Origin: Halichondria panicea
Taxonomy: Eukaryota > Porifera > Demospongiae > Suberitida > Halichondriidae
Assembly (NCBI RefSeq): GCF_963675165.1
Contig: NC_087383.1
Location: 4,742,979 to 4,806,978, forward strand
DNA length: 64,000 nt
Reading direction: 5' to 3'
This document shows positions 41,901 to 54,600 of the stretch, piece by piece. The stretch's first letter is position 1; each line of letters starts with the position of its first letter. Under the pieces are notes generated by a model that worked only from the letters and a program-made list of their open reading frames with translations, was not told where the DNA came from and did not search any database. Position numbers and translations under genes: made by a program.

Positions 41901-44394
41901 GCATGATGAGTGGAGTAAACCCTGCCGTTGTTCTACATGTCTTCTCCATTCTCATCCTCACACTCTTCTTGTTTGAGGTGATTTTATTAATATCTCCATT
42001 AACATGTGCACATGCATAATGCATACATGTACGATGAGTGATTACTTGTCAGGGGGTGTGCACTACTCACAAATTAGGGTAGTATTTTCTTATAGAGCTT
42101 CAGTGCTTTGTCGATTATCACCTTCCTATTTTTGTACAGACCCCACTTTCATACATGAACACTTGTACCCATTACAGATTCTTTTAAAGATGGTTGCTTT
42201 TCGTCTCAAGTACTTCACTCACAAGTTTGAGGTGTTTGACGGAATGATCGTATGCATCTCGTGGACCCTGGACATTGCTTCAATGTGAGACTATGAGTGA
42301 TTGTAACCAGGAGGATATTAGCTACTAACGCCGTAGCTTCCATTCTATTCTAGCCGCAACATTTGCTCTAAGTGATGCCGGCCTTAGCTTCCTTAGCTTT
42401 TATTAATGCAACATTTTCTCCGCTAACTATAATTAGTGCAAATTAGGTGATTTGTTTGATATGGCATTCTTGCTGATTACAATTTGTACCCTTACATTGC
42501 AGTGTTCAAGAGGAAGCTTTTGAAGCAGCTGCTCTGCTTATTGTCCTCAGACTGTGGCGAGTTATCAGGATTGTTAATGGTAGGCATGACGTCGTGGACT
42601 TTGTTTGGTGTAATAGCTGTGGTAGATTTTTACCCGAGGCCGTGCCACGGCCAGCGGTGTTTGTTTGTGATGGGGTTTTCTACTCACCTGGATGCCATAG
42701 CGCTGCGTTTGCAGCATAGATAGCCTTCACACAACAATATCTTGATTTAAATAGTGGCAGATTTTGATGTTAAAGTTTCTTTGTCGAATAAAAGCGAGCA
42801 AAAGCTAAACTTGCCCGTTGGCAGCTGCTAACTACACGCGGCCTTTATTCGAGATACCCTATGTTACATTGTGATTTTTCCACATGGGTTACTTACAGCT
42901 GACGTGATCCTGTACCAGAAACAATGGAACAGGGTCACTAAAGTAGAAAGCTAGAATTACTACCTCTGCTGACTAGGTATTTGCAGCTGATTGATCCCGT
43001 AACATGAATAAGGGCCAAGAAAGTAGAATTGTGACTGGTTGTTGACTGACTCTGGATCCTATACTCTAGCCTGGAAGGAGCCATACTTCTCTTAGTCTAA
43101 GACTCAAGGCTTCTTTGCTGTGATCCCAGTCCACAGTGCATGTCTCATGTGACATACTCAATGTTTCAGCATCCCTACAGTCTGGTTTAGTTTTATTGCT
43201 CTTGAGTTGCTATGCTAGTCATACATGCTACATGCACTGCATTATCACTCTTCTGGTTTCTTTATTATCATGTCACCAGCCGAGGGTTTGCACTTTAGTG
43301 CTCTAGTTACTATGGAATTTATTTGCACAGCGGCTATGTGTGGTAGACGTTATTAATAGTACGTTCCTGTATCCTCCCTCCTCGTATCTAGACAAAGCGT
43401 GTAGCTCATGTAATTCCTGCGTGGTAGTAGTATACTACCACCTACCAGCTGTATACAGTGACTCTTATACCCCCATACACTAAGTACACACAGCCATGAC
43501 CACTACACCCTCCTGTCCCTCCAGGTGCTGTCTTGACAAGCAAGACCCAATCTGACACCCAGTTGGGGAAGGCTAAACGGGCGGCAAAGATGGTCGTCCA
43601 TGCCCTTCACAAGGCTCAGGACAAAATGGATGAATTTGAGGTGTGCTAAAGTGTGATCAGTAATCATGCAGGGCTGTATAGAGGGCCGGGGGGAGCATTC
43701 GCTCCCAGTATGTATTCCCCTCCCCCCCTAGAAATCAGGTAGATTAGGTAAACAGAGTGATTGTATACTGTATGTGTACAATTGCTAGCATTAAGATCAC
43801 TTGATACTCGGCTCATGACTAGCACAAGGTCGTTGATGATATCAGGAGTGTATATGCAATAGGTATCAAGCATTAAAAACAGGTAAGCAATTACGTACAC
43901 CACTCAGCAACACATTTGACACATTTGAGGAATTATCAGTCAGCTGATGAACAGAAATGATCTCAGGCCAAAATTAATGTTCTCCAGGGGCATGCGCGAC
44001 CCCCTAGTTAATGCATAAGCGGCGGGGTGGCTTTGCCCCCACCTACATATACGACATAGCCATAAATCCTGGATGCAGCCCTAGACTAATTATCGTATTC
44101 AGAAGTCATGATGCAGACTCCCCCACGTCACCTTTAGAGCCACTGTGTGCAGAGATTAGCTTCTTTCATGAATGTGATTATTGCTATTAATATTTCTTAC
44201 CGGTATAAAACTAGGTACAGCTTCTTCATTTCGTATAGCCGGCCATGGCTTTGCTCTTGTATATTCTGCAGGACGAGAACACACATCTAAAGAGTGAGAT
44301 TGGCATCCTGAAAGCAGCAGCTTCTGGTGGTGGAAAGTACAAAAAGATGAGGAGTAACAGTGATGAGAGTGGGGACGATGACACTCGACTCTAG
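38908..44394 (+). CDS. HVCN1: Voltage-gated proton channel Hv1
   Basis: Voltage-sensor-only channel conducting H+ out of the cell. Exons: 38908-38999, about 40168-40560, 40849-40970, 41443-41583, 41898-41977, 42178-42284, 42503-42579, 43525-43640, 44272-44394, in phase (about 416 aa). S1 has LVALDAFIVIFELLLDIG with the selectivity-filter Asp. S2 is VFSILILTLFLFE. S3 follows KFEVFDGMIVCISWTLDIAS. S4 is LLIVLRLWRVIRIVNG with the three signature Arg. The C-terminus (KAKRAAKMVVHALHKAQDK, then LKSEIGILKAAA) is a coiled coil for dimerisation. The S1-S2 loop is extended and has Cys residues. Exon 2 carries its own ATG (40178), and exons 1 and 2 both end in phase 2, so exon 1 could also splice straight to exon 3. 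The 5' structure is uncertain. In sperm and phagocytes Hv1 controls pH. Confidence 0.93.
39000..40167. other. First intron of Hv1
   Basis: No gene is seen. It has AT-rich sequence with low-level internal repetition (ggttgtaac and gctgcatgcactctct each recur). A non-coding upstream exon for the MADSET-starting isoform could lie near 40060, where two AG acceptors occur, but neither is in phase with exon 1. Confidence 0.4.
41210..41342. mobile_element. Palindromic MITE (cagaggaggt-ended), copy 2
   Basis: The ends tcagaggaggtccagacatg and catgtcggacctcttctga are inverted, with inner arms aatcactacaagt and acttgtagtgatt. It is homologous to 23290-23426, with a matching centre (ggcctggacgttatcac). 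It lies in an Hv1 intron. Confidence 0.85.
43655..44085. repeat. Degenerate inverted-repeat sequence in the last Hv1 intron
   Basis: gcagggctgtatagagg near 43670 and ggatgcagccctagac near 44070 resemble inverted ends, with GC-rich blocks (gggggagcattcgctccc; ggcggggtggctttgccccc) inside. It is probably an old transposon copy. Confidence 0.35.
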
Positions 44395-45528
44395 TTTTAA
44401 AGTGACTGACTTTGTGACTTACGTACATCATTCATATAATTTTTGTTTTTAGTGCCTTTAATTTAATTAAGAAATGGATATTGTTGGACGTACACTGTCA
44501 AATCACATCACATTTCTTCAGAGTATTGTGCGCACACTAGGCGTAGATAAAATATCACCCACACGGTCAGAGAAAGGACCTGTAGACTTTCATATAATTA
44601 TTATACCGCAATATTTGCCTAAATGCTATAGACATTGAAAGTTGCAGCACGAGTTTCAATTCTGTGATATGATAATAGTGACCGGGTATATGCTGTCAAG
44701 TCAGATGCATTTGTCTGTAAAAAATTATGCCGCCAGATATGTAGGTATCACTCAGAATTTGAAGAACAGATGTGATATAATTATGTAGTTGAGTGAACAG
44801 TCATGCCCACACACATTCTTTTAGTTCCCCTCTTCATTTCAGGGATTTCATGAAAATAAACGGCACGTATGCAGGGTTTCATCTAGGATTAAAAGATTGG
44901 GGGAAGGTTTACGCACGCCGCAAAATGTTTGGCCACTCCCACATTTGTTATACTCACACCCCCTATTACATGCTAGTGCATCACAGTAGATCTAGTTACA
45001 TATTGCACATCATAGACAGTAATAATGTGATGATGTCATTATTCTACAACAATTTTAAGGGGAAGGTTAACCCCAGCCCCCCCCCCCACTAAATGAAACC
45101 CTGGTATGGGTTCTCCTATTATACCTCTGCATGTTTATGCTACCCCACCCCCACCCATGACATTATAGCAACACAACAGGTGCATGTGCAATTAAGTATG
45201 TATGGTATTTGTGTAGTGTACCGGCAGTGCAATTAATTATTAATATTCACTGTTTACTGTGTGGCATTATACTCATACCTCTCCCCGTCACATTACTCTC
45301 TGGGAGGTGCTTTGAATTTATTCATGATTACATTCCTAATACTAGATCTAATACTTGCAGGTGATGATCAACACAATACCATAATAGTAATGTATGAATT
45401 TCAGACATAAAAAATGTTCCCCAGGTTATTTCCCAGATTAATACTAGATCTAGCAATCAAATTTATACCCCTTTATATATAGTTATATTATTGGCAGTCT
45501 ATAAATTTTAGCTAGTATTTATAAAGAG
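44395..45528. other. Intergenic region between Hv1 and the vWA-EGF gene
   Basis: Same-orientation genes are separated by 1.1 kb. A 235-bp inverted-repeat element (about 44871-45106) has ends atgcagggtttcatctag and ctaaatgaaaccctggtat. The rest is AT-rich with no gene seen. Sequence before 45529 is very AT-rich and holds tataaa near 45500, a possible TATA element. Confidence 0.5.
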
Positions 45529-48036
45529 ATGGCTACTCTCTCAGTAGAAGTTTTTATTACACTGCTATGCTTTGCTCATGTGAGCATTGCTGTAGATCTG
45601 ACTTTACAGGAAGGTGCCGTTGGTCCTTTTGTTGTTCAAGCTACTATTGCAAAGTTGGATAATGCTTTTCCTAACGGTGACAGTCAATTTTGGGATATTA
45701 CACAGAGCATCTTCATGCGTACCTTGGCATATGTGGAGTCTGAAGATGGTACATTGAGTGCTTCAGGAAATCAGCAACAATCCAGGATGGGGATTTGGAG
45801 AGTTGATATCAATAGGCTTATTTCAACAAAGAACATAATTCAAAGTCTTGACAGAGGAATTATAATCAGGAACGAGATTAATATGAGGGGAATTGCAGAT
45901 TGGGAAAGTATTTTTAATCGTGAAAACATGAATATCCCACTTTATTCTTGCATGGCTGCTCGTTTATTCTTATTGTTCACAAGTGATATTCGAACTTCAA
46001 CTACTGATGAATGCAGCCCTACACTTATTCCAAATTTAGCTTCAAGTGATATTGTTATTGAATCAGCAGCAAGCTATTGGTACTTTTGTTACAGACAGGA
46101 AGATTTTACCATAAGTCAGGATCATTTTGTAACACAGTATGAACAGCTACTCTTGAGGGCTGAGAATGGGATAGGTAAGTAAGTGTAAATTTACTATTAA
46201 GTACTTGTGTTATAATAATAATATACCCACCTATACATTCTTCATTCAGACTGCAATGTGAACACTGACTTAGCCTTTGTGTTGGACTCCTCAGGAAGCA
46301 TTGGCTTTGAGAATTGGGAGCTGGTAAGGCAATACGTTATGAATGTGGTGAATTTAGTCGGTGTTAGTGAAGGAGATAGAGTAGCTATCATCAGATATTC
46401 AACTAACAGTTTTGTGGACATTAGTTTGGATTCCAATCAAAATCTGCTGTTATCGGTGATAGCGAGTATGCAACATCTTGATCGAGGAACAAACACTGCT
46501 GAAGCTTTGCTAGAGCTTCCAGATCAACCATGGCGACAGAATGCCCTACGAATTGCGATTGTGATGACGGATGGGCTCTCTAACGATAAAAATGCTACCC
46601 TACACGCAGTCAAACAAGTACGTCGAGATATCCGAATGCCTTCCTTAATAACTTTTGTTGTTGGAGTTGCCGATTATGATCGCACAGAAGTACTTGCAAT
46701 TGCTTCATCGAACAGTACGGTCAGCGATCTTGACAGTTTCAACACAGAAGATCTAACGGATACTTTGGAACGACAAACTCACCAAATTTGCTACTCAGGT
46801 AAAATCAGGTCATTCACACATACACTAAATTTCTCTAATCCTTATCTGCAGCTTCATCAATGGTTGAGGTGGGTGATAATAACATCCTTAAGTACGGAGA
46901 ATTCTTGCAGTCTACCACTGTTCGACTTACATATCAACTTCCCGAAGGTGATGGCCTAACAATCAGATTGTGTGTCGAGGATGGACAAGCACGCCTTTAT
47001 GGCTCATTCTCGATACCAAATCCGAACAGAGCATTTTATGACTTTGTTTTGGATGCCATTACACATGGGCAAATGTGTGAGGACGTTTATATCGTTGCTC
47101 CTACTGCTGATGTCACTGGTGGTGGCAGAAAGAGACGGCAAGTGGCACCGGTGCGAATGGTATTTGTGGCAATTGAAGGAGTTGCTAACAATAGTACTTT
47201 TTCCCTGGAATCAGATTCTGGAAACACTGTTCAGTGTAAGTATAAATATATTTTTGTTGGTACATATTTTTGTATAAACTATCCAATATTCGTACAGCTC
47301 AGGTCGATGACGTTGAATCTATTGTGGTAGAAAAATTTTGTAGTTTTAATTTTCGTATGATGCTCTTCAATTTTACAAAATATACAAAAATTTCCACCGT
47401 ACGAAAAATAATCCGCTATTATACGGTATCAGTTTATTTGTGTGTCCATGCAGATTCGGTAACATGCGCACAGAATCCGTGTGGTAGAAATACAATCTGT
47501 ACAAATACGACAACAGGCAGGTACTCCTGTGATTGTGTGCCAGGATTCATCTTTGGACCCGATGCTACTAATTGTCAAGGTGAGCTACTTTAATGTTGTG
47601 CAGACAGTTATATCTATACATACATGCAGATATCAATGAGTGTGAGCTCCTGAGTTTGCCCTGTAATCCGTTTGCTTCCTGCTCCAACACGATTGGAAGT
47701 GTTGAATGCACGTGTCTACCTGGGTACTCAGGGAATGGTTTCAAGTGCATCATTGAGCGTAAGTAACTACATGTAATGTAAAGTGATTTTGAATAACACG
47801 ATTGTATTTTTCATGCAGAAAACACTGAGCTGCGACTGATAGTGTCGGTGGTGTCTAGTGTGGCAGGAGGGATTTTATTATTATTGGTAGTGGTAGCTGC
47901 CATCATCAGTATTTACTTGGTACTGGTTACCAACAAAAAGAGTAAAGTCCATAAAAGGGATGATCGTTGTCTCCCAGCAAATCCTAACTCAGGTGATAGT
48001 ACAACAGGCCTATCTTCTGTTGATACCCTTTATTAA
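45529..48036 (+). CDS. Single-pass membrane protein with vWA and two EGF domains
   Basis: Exons 45529-46174, 46250-46798, 46852-47235, 47454-47579, 47630-47758 and 47819-48036 join in phase (2,052 nt, 683 aa). A signal peptide (MATLSVEVFITLLCFAHVSIA) precedes about 190 aa of unrecognised ectodomain. A von Willebrand A domain follows from aa about 216: LAFVLDSSGSIGFENW gives the MIDAS DxSxS, with the partner Thr in DRGTNTAEAL and Asp in IVMTDGLSND, so metal-dependent ligand binding is plausible. A beta-rich region contains RKRR (aa about 490), a furin-type site. Exon 4 encodes an EGF domain (NPCGRNTICTN...YSCDCVPGF) and exon 5 a calcium-binding EGF (DINECELL). The last exon holds a TM helix (IVSVVSSVAGGILLLLVVVA) and a short tail. 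It resembles matrilin/integrin-like adhesion receptors in domain content; no orthologue is assigned. Confidence 0.88.
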
Positions 48037-48636
48037 ATATATATTTAATTATAGCACGTACACTGAACTATAGTGTATTATATAGGTACGTACCTTTAAT
48101 TTTATGTCATTAATTTTTTTGCCTTGCGGTTAAAAATGTTATTACAATCAGGAGTGCTATAAGTAGTGGCTAAAACCCTGCTTTTATACATTGTTCTATA
48201 TACATTGTTCTACATACACATATATTTCTGTACCATAGATAGAACAGTTCTATCCATGGTTCTACGTACTGCATGCTAGCTGCGTATAGCGAGTAATTTT
48301 CGTGGGGGTAAAAATGTTATTCAAATTGTCCGAGTACAAATTAGTGTACTACATAGTCTGCATTGCATGCGTTTCGGTATAACCACGCTTACGTTTTAAT
48401 TTTTTCATGGGTAACATTTCGTTGAGGTCAGCTTTCTCCAAATTTTTGCCCCACGAATTTACTGCTAGATAGTACGTAAAATTGAGCTAATTTGACGATA
48501 ATAAAATTATCAAATAATAATTATTATTAAACAATAAACAAATTACAGAAGGTACAAATTATACAAATTACACACATGGTGTTCTTATCTCATCAGCAAG
48601 TTTAAAAGTTCAGTTTTGTGATTCGGTCCATGCATC
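48037..48636. other. Convergent 3' intergenic region, vWA-EGF gene / adhesion GPCR
   Basis: The two genes face each other with 600 bp between stop codons. It holds AT-rich sequence, a possible diverged MITE (cgtatagcgagtaattttcg near 48284), and no gene. Confidence 0.5.
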
Positions 48637-51600
48637 CTATCGTGGTCCTTCATTTTGCACAGTTCGATAGCATTCATTGGCTGTCATAGCTATGTTTGGA
48701 ATTACCATTGGAGTTTCACCAGCCAATGAAACTTCTTCATATTGTGGGGGGTTACCAATGCCTGGTAATATCTCCTCATATTGTGGTCCTGGGTTCCTTG
48801 CAGCTTGCACAGTATGTAGCTGGTAGGATTTGTTACGTGTCATTGGCAAGCTAGTGGTGGTCCCTCCATTGCCTGGTAATATCTCCTCATATTGTGGTCC
48901 TGGGTCCTTTGCAGAGCCAATAGCTTGCACAGTTGGTTTGCTTTCATTATGTTTCATCCGTGATGGCTCTACATGCGGAATCAGATTTGAAAACATCTCA
49001 GAATCGGTCTTGAACACGGAGTCAGTAGGGCTCTGTACAATGCTACTACCCTCACTCACATATGTTACCGTGGAGCTTTGCCTTTTAGAGAGAAGATCTG
49101 TATTCTGAGTAATGGACGAATGATCACTGAGTGCTATCGATTCATTTCTGCTTCCATTCTTCATGGCAGGTTCGTTACTAAAAGTAATAGAATCTGTGCC
49201 ACTCCCACCTTTAAAACGCAGCGATTTTATTTGCCCTCGTTCGGAAGAAATCGTGTCCCTGGGGAGTTGCTTCCGTAGTCCAGGAACAAATCTGGCCCAA
49301 AACTCACGAAAGTCTTTGTTTCTGACACCGTGTAGAATGAAGATGAGGACTCCTTGGGAACCAACAAATACTCCAAAGATGATTTGAAGTGTGAATGTCA
49401 GCTCAACAACATTTGAGCTTGTAGCCACTAGTCCAAACACCCAGCCCAAACCAAGTACAACAGCAAGGGACAAAGCAATTATGAATTTGACTTTAAATTC
49501 CCGTACGTTTTCAGTTGATGTTTTCTCCTTCTCCTTCAAAACATTCATGTTTCGTTTGTGTCTGCAGATAGAGATCATAATGAGAACAAAGAAGATCCAG
49601 TTGAATACGTAGGCGACCAGAAATGGAAGTATGAACCCGAAGTAGAACGGCCATTCTGTTGGACGGCAACTGCACAAAATGGGGATGCTGTAAACAAACA
49701 AATAGCACAGTGCCATGCATATGGATACATGTCATTGTGCTAGATCTATATACATACAATCGTTGGAGAGCTTTAGAGAGCGAGTACATGCACATGTATT
49801 TAGTTATACTGATCATAGCGGCAGCACATTTTTCTATATTCTCAATCGTAAGAGATTGTCAGTATACTTACTAGTAGCGGCTGGTATAGAACTGATGTCC
49901 TGCTCCCCCACTCACTGCCACAATCAGCACTGGAATAACTGCATGTATTCATTTATAGTGCATGCAAGTCTTTGTTTTGTGTATGGGATATAGCAGTGCA
50001 CCATACAGTGACAGCACGTGTGGCATATAGGCAATGAATAGAGCTAATTTTATACATACATGTACGTAGCATGCCATTTTAAACTTCGACAGAATAGCTA
50101 GGTCCTAGTATATATAAATGGCTGTGGCTGCGCATATAGCACAGTGTCAGCGCAATGGCTTATATAATTATAGTGGTTCCGAAATGTATCCTAAGCTAAA
50201 TTAATGAAACATAATCATAATTTCTCTTACGCCACGCTGGTATAGCTGATTTGAGTGTGTATCTGAATGTGAAAGAATACGACTCCAGCACAGTCACCAA
50301 TTTGAGATAGAGAAAGATAGACTCTGCCATGGTCCACGCAAAAAACACCAGGAAGAAGTATTGCACAAGGGCGGACATAACCCCACACAAGCCAGGGACC
50401 CCAGTGGTGAAGCCAGCAATAAGGAACGTGACATAGAGACCCAACAGTGAAACGCTCATGTGGACCAGAACATGTCCGTGGGTATTCATGCGAAGTTTCC
50501 TGCATGAAGATGATCAGTAAGTACAGCTATTCTAAGAACAAGCTTGTGTTCCTTGAGAGTATTGTCATGCAGTGGAATGCCAATAATAATGATGGTTAGC
50601 TGATTTGACTGTATACAATAAGTCAAGACCCTAGCTAGCTGGCAATATTTTTGCATGCACATTAACTTACTTGCTGAGCAGGTAGGTGAGAAAAAAGACA
50701 ACAAGACATATTATTGACAGTCCCAGACCGACAAATGTGACGACACTCAGAATGACGGACAGGGCCTCTGGTAAAGAGGTTGGATTCAAGTCCTGCGTGT
50801 TAAGAAAATATGTACACACCACGTTAACTTAAAACTAGTATCGACATCTTACGAGTAAAATTCCAAAATGGCCCAAATGGGTGCATTTACACTCAAGAGT
50901 TCCATCCGATCTAGCCACCTCCCTACACCCATCAGTGTTCCAGGCGCCAAAACGATCTATAGTAAAATGTTCGTATAGTATATTGTTTATAATACAGATT
51001 GCTGATTTATACTCAGCAACACTTTTTATGCAATCAACCTACCTTCTGTTTTGTACACTGCACAACTGCTTTTAGCAACTCCATCCTGCATGCATGTATA
51101 ATTATATAGATGCATGTAATACTATATACATTGAGTACAATAAAATACTTAATACAACCATGATTACCGAAACTCGGAATGTCGACCTCACTGGTACAAT
51201 GAGCATTGTTTTGTTAGCTAGCTGGCATCTCAGTCGCACAGCAACTACAATCGAACCGACTTGATTCAAAGTTCTGTTCTCTGGGAGAAACAACACATCA
51301 CTCACAAACACAGAATAACTGAGTCTTTGACTAACAACTGATGATGAGTTAGTACTGCTTTCATTACTAACACAATTCTCAAATATTTCAGGAGTCAGTT
51401 GCAGTGAAGCCGTAGACCCATTTTGAGAAAGCTCAGTATTTGTACCACTGATGTCATTAGCAACACCATCGACTGTGAGTAGTGATTCTTGCTCAATAAC
51501 TCCAGAACTGTTCACAGCTTGTTCCACTGACCCCAAGTTAACAATAAAAGTCTGCCCATTGAAGCTGTCAGGGTCCACTTCTTGCACTTGTAGAGCATAC

Positions 51601-54600
51601 GTGCTGAAAGTGAATGTAGTCAAGTTACCGCTAGAGTTGACAGTGGTGATATCAAGGTTGTCTAAGAATGTTCCCAGACTGTCTAGAATCCTGTGAACAA
51701 GAAAACAAGAGTCGTGTCTGCCCCATTGTATATTCATGTCATTGTGTGCAGTGGAGAAAACCAGAGACACTGTTACATGTAAACAAATCTCGGTCCCCCC
51801 ATAACCAAGGGATAACCTCTCTACAAAGAACAAGCGGAATAATTTTTAATTCCCTATAGTGTACTTGCCTTAGTGTAGTATTCATCGTCACTTGGCTCTC
51901 AACTATTACATCTGCGTCAGCTTGCTGTATGTTGTCAATAGTGAGCAAGTAGTTGTCTCTCACCTGCACATACATGATCACAATACACACATTATACATG
52001 GGGTGTACTAGTACTCATATCACATGCTTTTCTTCTTTGAGAAGCGATATCAATCGCATAAACAGCCATAATTATACAGCTGTTACAAATCCCATAATTA
52101 TACCTCCGGATTTGTTGCTGCTTCTTCTGTCAATTGCTCCACAACTGATGTAGCTAGTGTCACATGACTGGTTGTCAAGTTTTGGGGCGAGGACGTGATA
52201 TTCAATACATCTCTTGATGCTTGAACACTCTGATTAGCTGAAACTTCCTACAAAACAAGCTTGAGAAATAAAACACTGCAACAGAAGATAAAATACATAT
52301 GTAGTTACCGAGGCAATGTCACACAGCTGTCGAGACACTTCAGACAAGGTTGTTTCACAGCTGACATCAAGCCCTTCCCTCCACTCTCCCCCACGAGAAA
52401 ATGTCCCTCCACAAAACCGCTTCACTTCACCTGCAGAGTCACCCAGGATCTCTGCACACGGACAGGCTGCTGTTGCCATAGTACCAAGGTGTGTCTCGGG
52501 CCAGGAATAGCCCATGTACTCTTCAGATGTGCACCCATCTGCACATAATTATGCAGTATTGAGTACTACAGTGTATACAGTCGCAGAGTTCTAATTAAAC
52601 AGCTTATTATACACTGTACATGTAATACCGTATAGCGGGTTATTTTCGAGGCACTAAATTTTTGCGGATTGCCCAAACAAATTATTTTCGAGGATAGCGG
52701 TTCAAATGACCACACCCCTACAGTAGAGAGGTTTCAATACCGGACGTAAACCAATTTTCGAGGCACTAAATGTTTATGTTTCTGGGTCAATCCTCGAAAA
52801 CATCGAAAATTCCGTGCCTCGAAAATAACCAGCTATACGGTAATACGTTAATAAAGAGGAACATCTCTATAACTTTGACCTTATAAGTAGTAATTGTGAG
52901 TGACACTTGAAAAAATGGAATGCAAACATTGGTGGATTAACCAAATTTTTCTATCGGTATTTACACTTACCAACTCTAATGAGATCATCAGCACTGAGAA
53001 TATATTGTGTTTGTCGCAATTCACTAGTTAGGCTCTCTCGTATTCGTGCTACTTGCTCGGAGCCAGGCTGATCTTGTGGAGTCACCAAAGAGACGTAAAC
53101 AGTTGCTTCAAATGAGTTCCCTACGCGAGTGATGTTTGATATGATGACAGAGAAGACGTCACTGTCAGTGTCTGCTAGCTCACTGCTGGCCAACACCAGA
53201 ATGGCCTGTGTAACAATTAATACGTTAGTTAATTGTGCGTTAAATTTTCTTTCAAGGACTCTTATAAAATCAGTGAAGTGATTAACTTACTTCACTGAGA
53301 AGGCTGGTGGAATTTGTTGACAATCTTACTTGAGTAGTGTATTGTAGCACTCCTGCATCAACGTAAAACATACAGTCATGCAGTACTGCAATGTGCATGT
53401 ACATTACTGAATAAAATCACAAGCTCCTCTAATGGACAGTGCTATGCTACAAACTGTTTTTCGAGTGGCTGCTAATTGAGAGTCCCCTTTAATCAGAAGT
53501 TCCGTGAAGTCTACTGACAGTAGTTATTACATGCATACCTACCTGGAACATTAACAGAGGCGGGATTGGAGACATCCTCTCCAACGTCATTGGTAGCCTT
53601 GCACGTGTAGTCTCCTCTGTCCTCAGGGTGTGCCTCTGATATGTATAGGAAAGACATAGTCTCTCCCAATACAAGCTCCCCATCTTTGTACCAACTGTAA
53701 CCAGGGGAAGGGGAGCCTGATGCCGAACAGGTGAGGTTTAGTGATGAAGCAAGGGCCACACTTGTGCTTGACGGATGTGATTCGATTACTGGCAGTGACG
53801 GCGGAAGTTGCGTAAGGTCTACAATCGAAAAAGATAAAGCTCTTTAAACGTATCGTTTGTATTCTTTCAGTACTTCTATTATTGCTCAAAATGACCCACA
53901 GCTGTTTTTTACATTAACTTAGTGCCCTGCATGGGGCTGTAGTTTTACTACCTTGTAGTTGGCAAGTTGTTCCTCTGAAGGTTGTTGGACAGACGCAAGA
54001 ATACCCACCAACTTTGTCCACACAGGTACCTCCATTTTGACAAGGCTGTCCATCAAGACAGTCATCCACACCTTTTAACAAATAAAATAGTCATAATGTC
54101 ACGCATTCATGTACGTACCGCGTATAGATATAATTATTTGGTGTATATTTTGACCCATAGTCAACACAATCATAGTGTAGCTCACTTATGATGCGAAGGT
54201 CCCACATCCCTGTTCCTGGTGACCCTATACCGTTGTCAGCCTCACAGACATACACTCCATTGTCAGCTGCTGTTACCTTGGCAATCTGCAATATGTTCGT
54301 AGCTTGATCATTCTCAATAATGGATATCCTTGGGCCACTTAGAATGCGAGCAGCTTCAGTTAATGATACTTTCACTAACAGCCAAGTGATCTCGGCTCTG
54401 GGATTGGCTCGTATAGAGCACTCAATGGAAATGTTGTCCAGCTCTGATGGAGACTCAGGACCAGTTATCACCACACTAGCGGTAACTGCATGTGGGTAAA
54501 ATAGAGTCATGACAGTTGCAGTCATACATTATATCCTGTATCAAAGTAGATCGAATGAGTACCATGCCGTAGAGCTACATCAGCAACTTAGAACTGTCGA

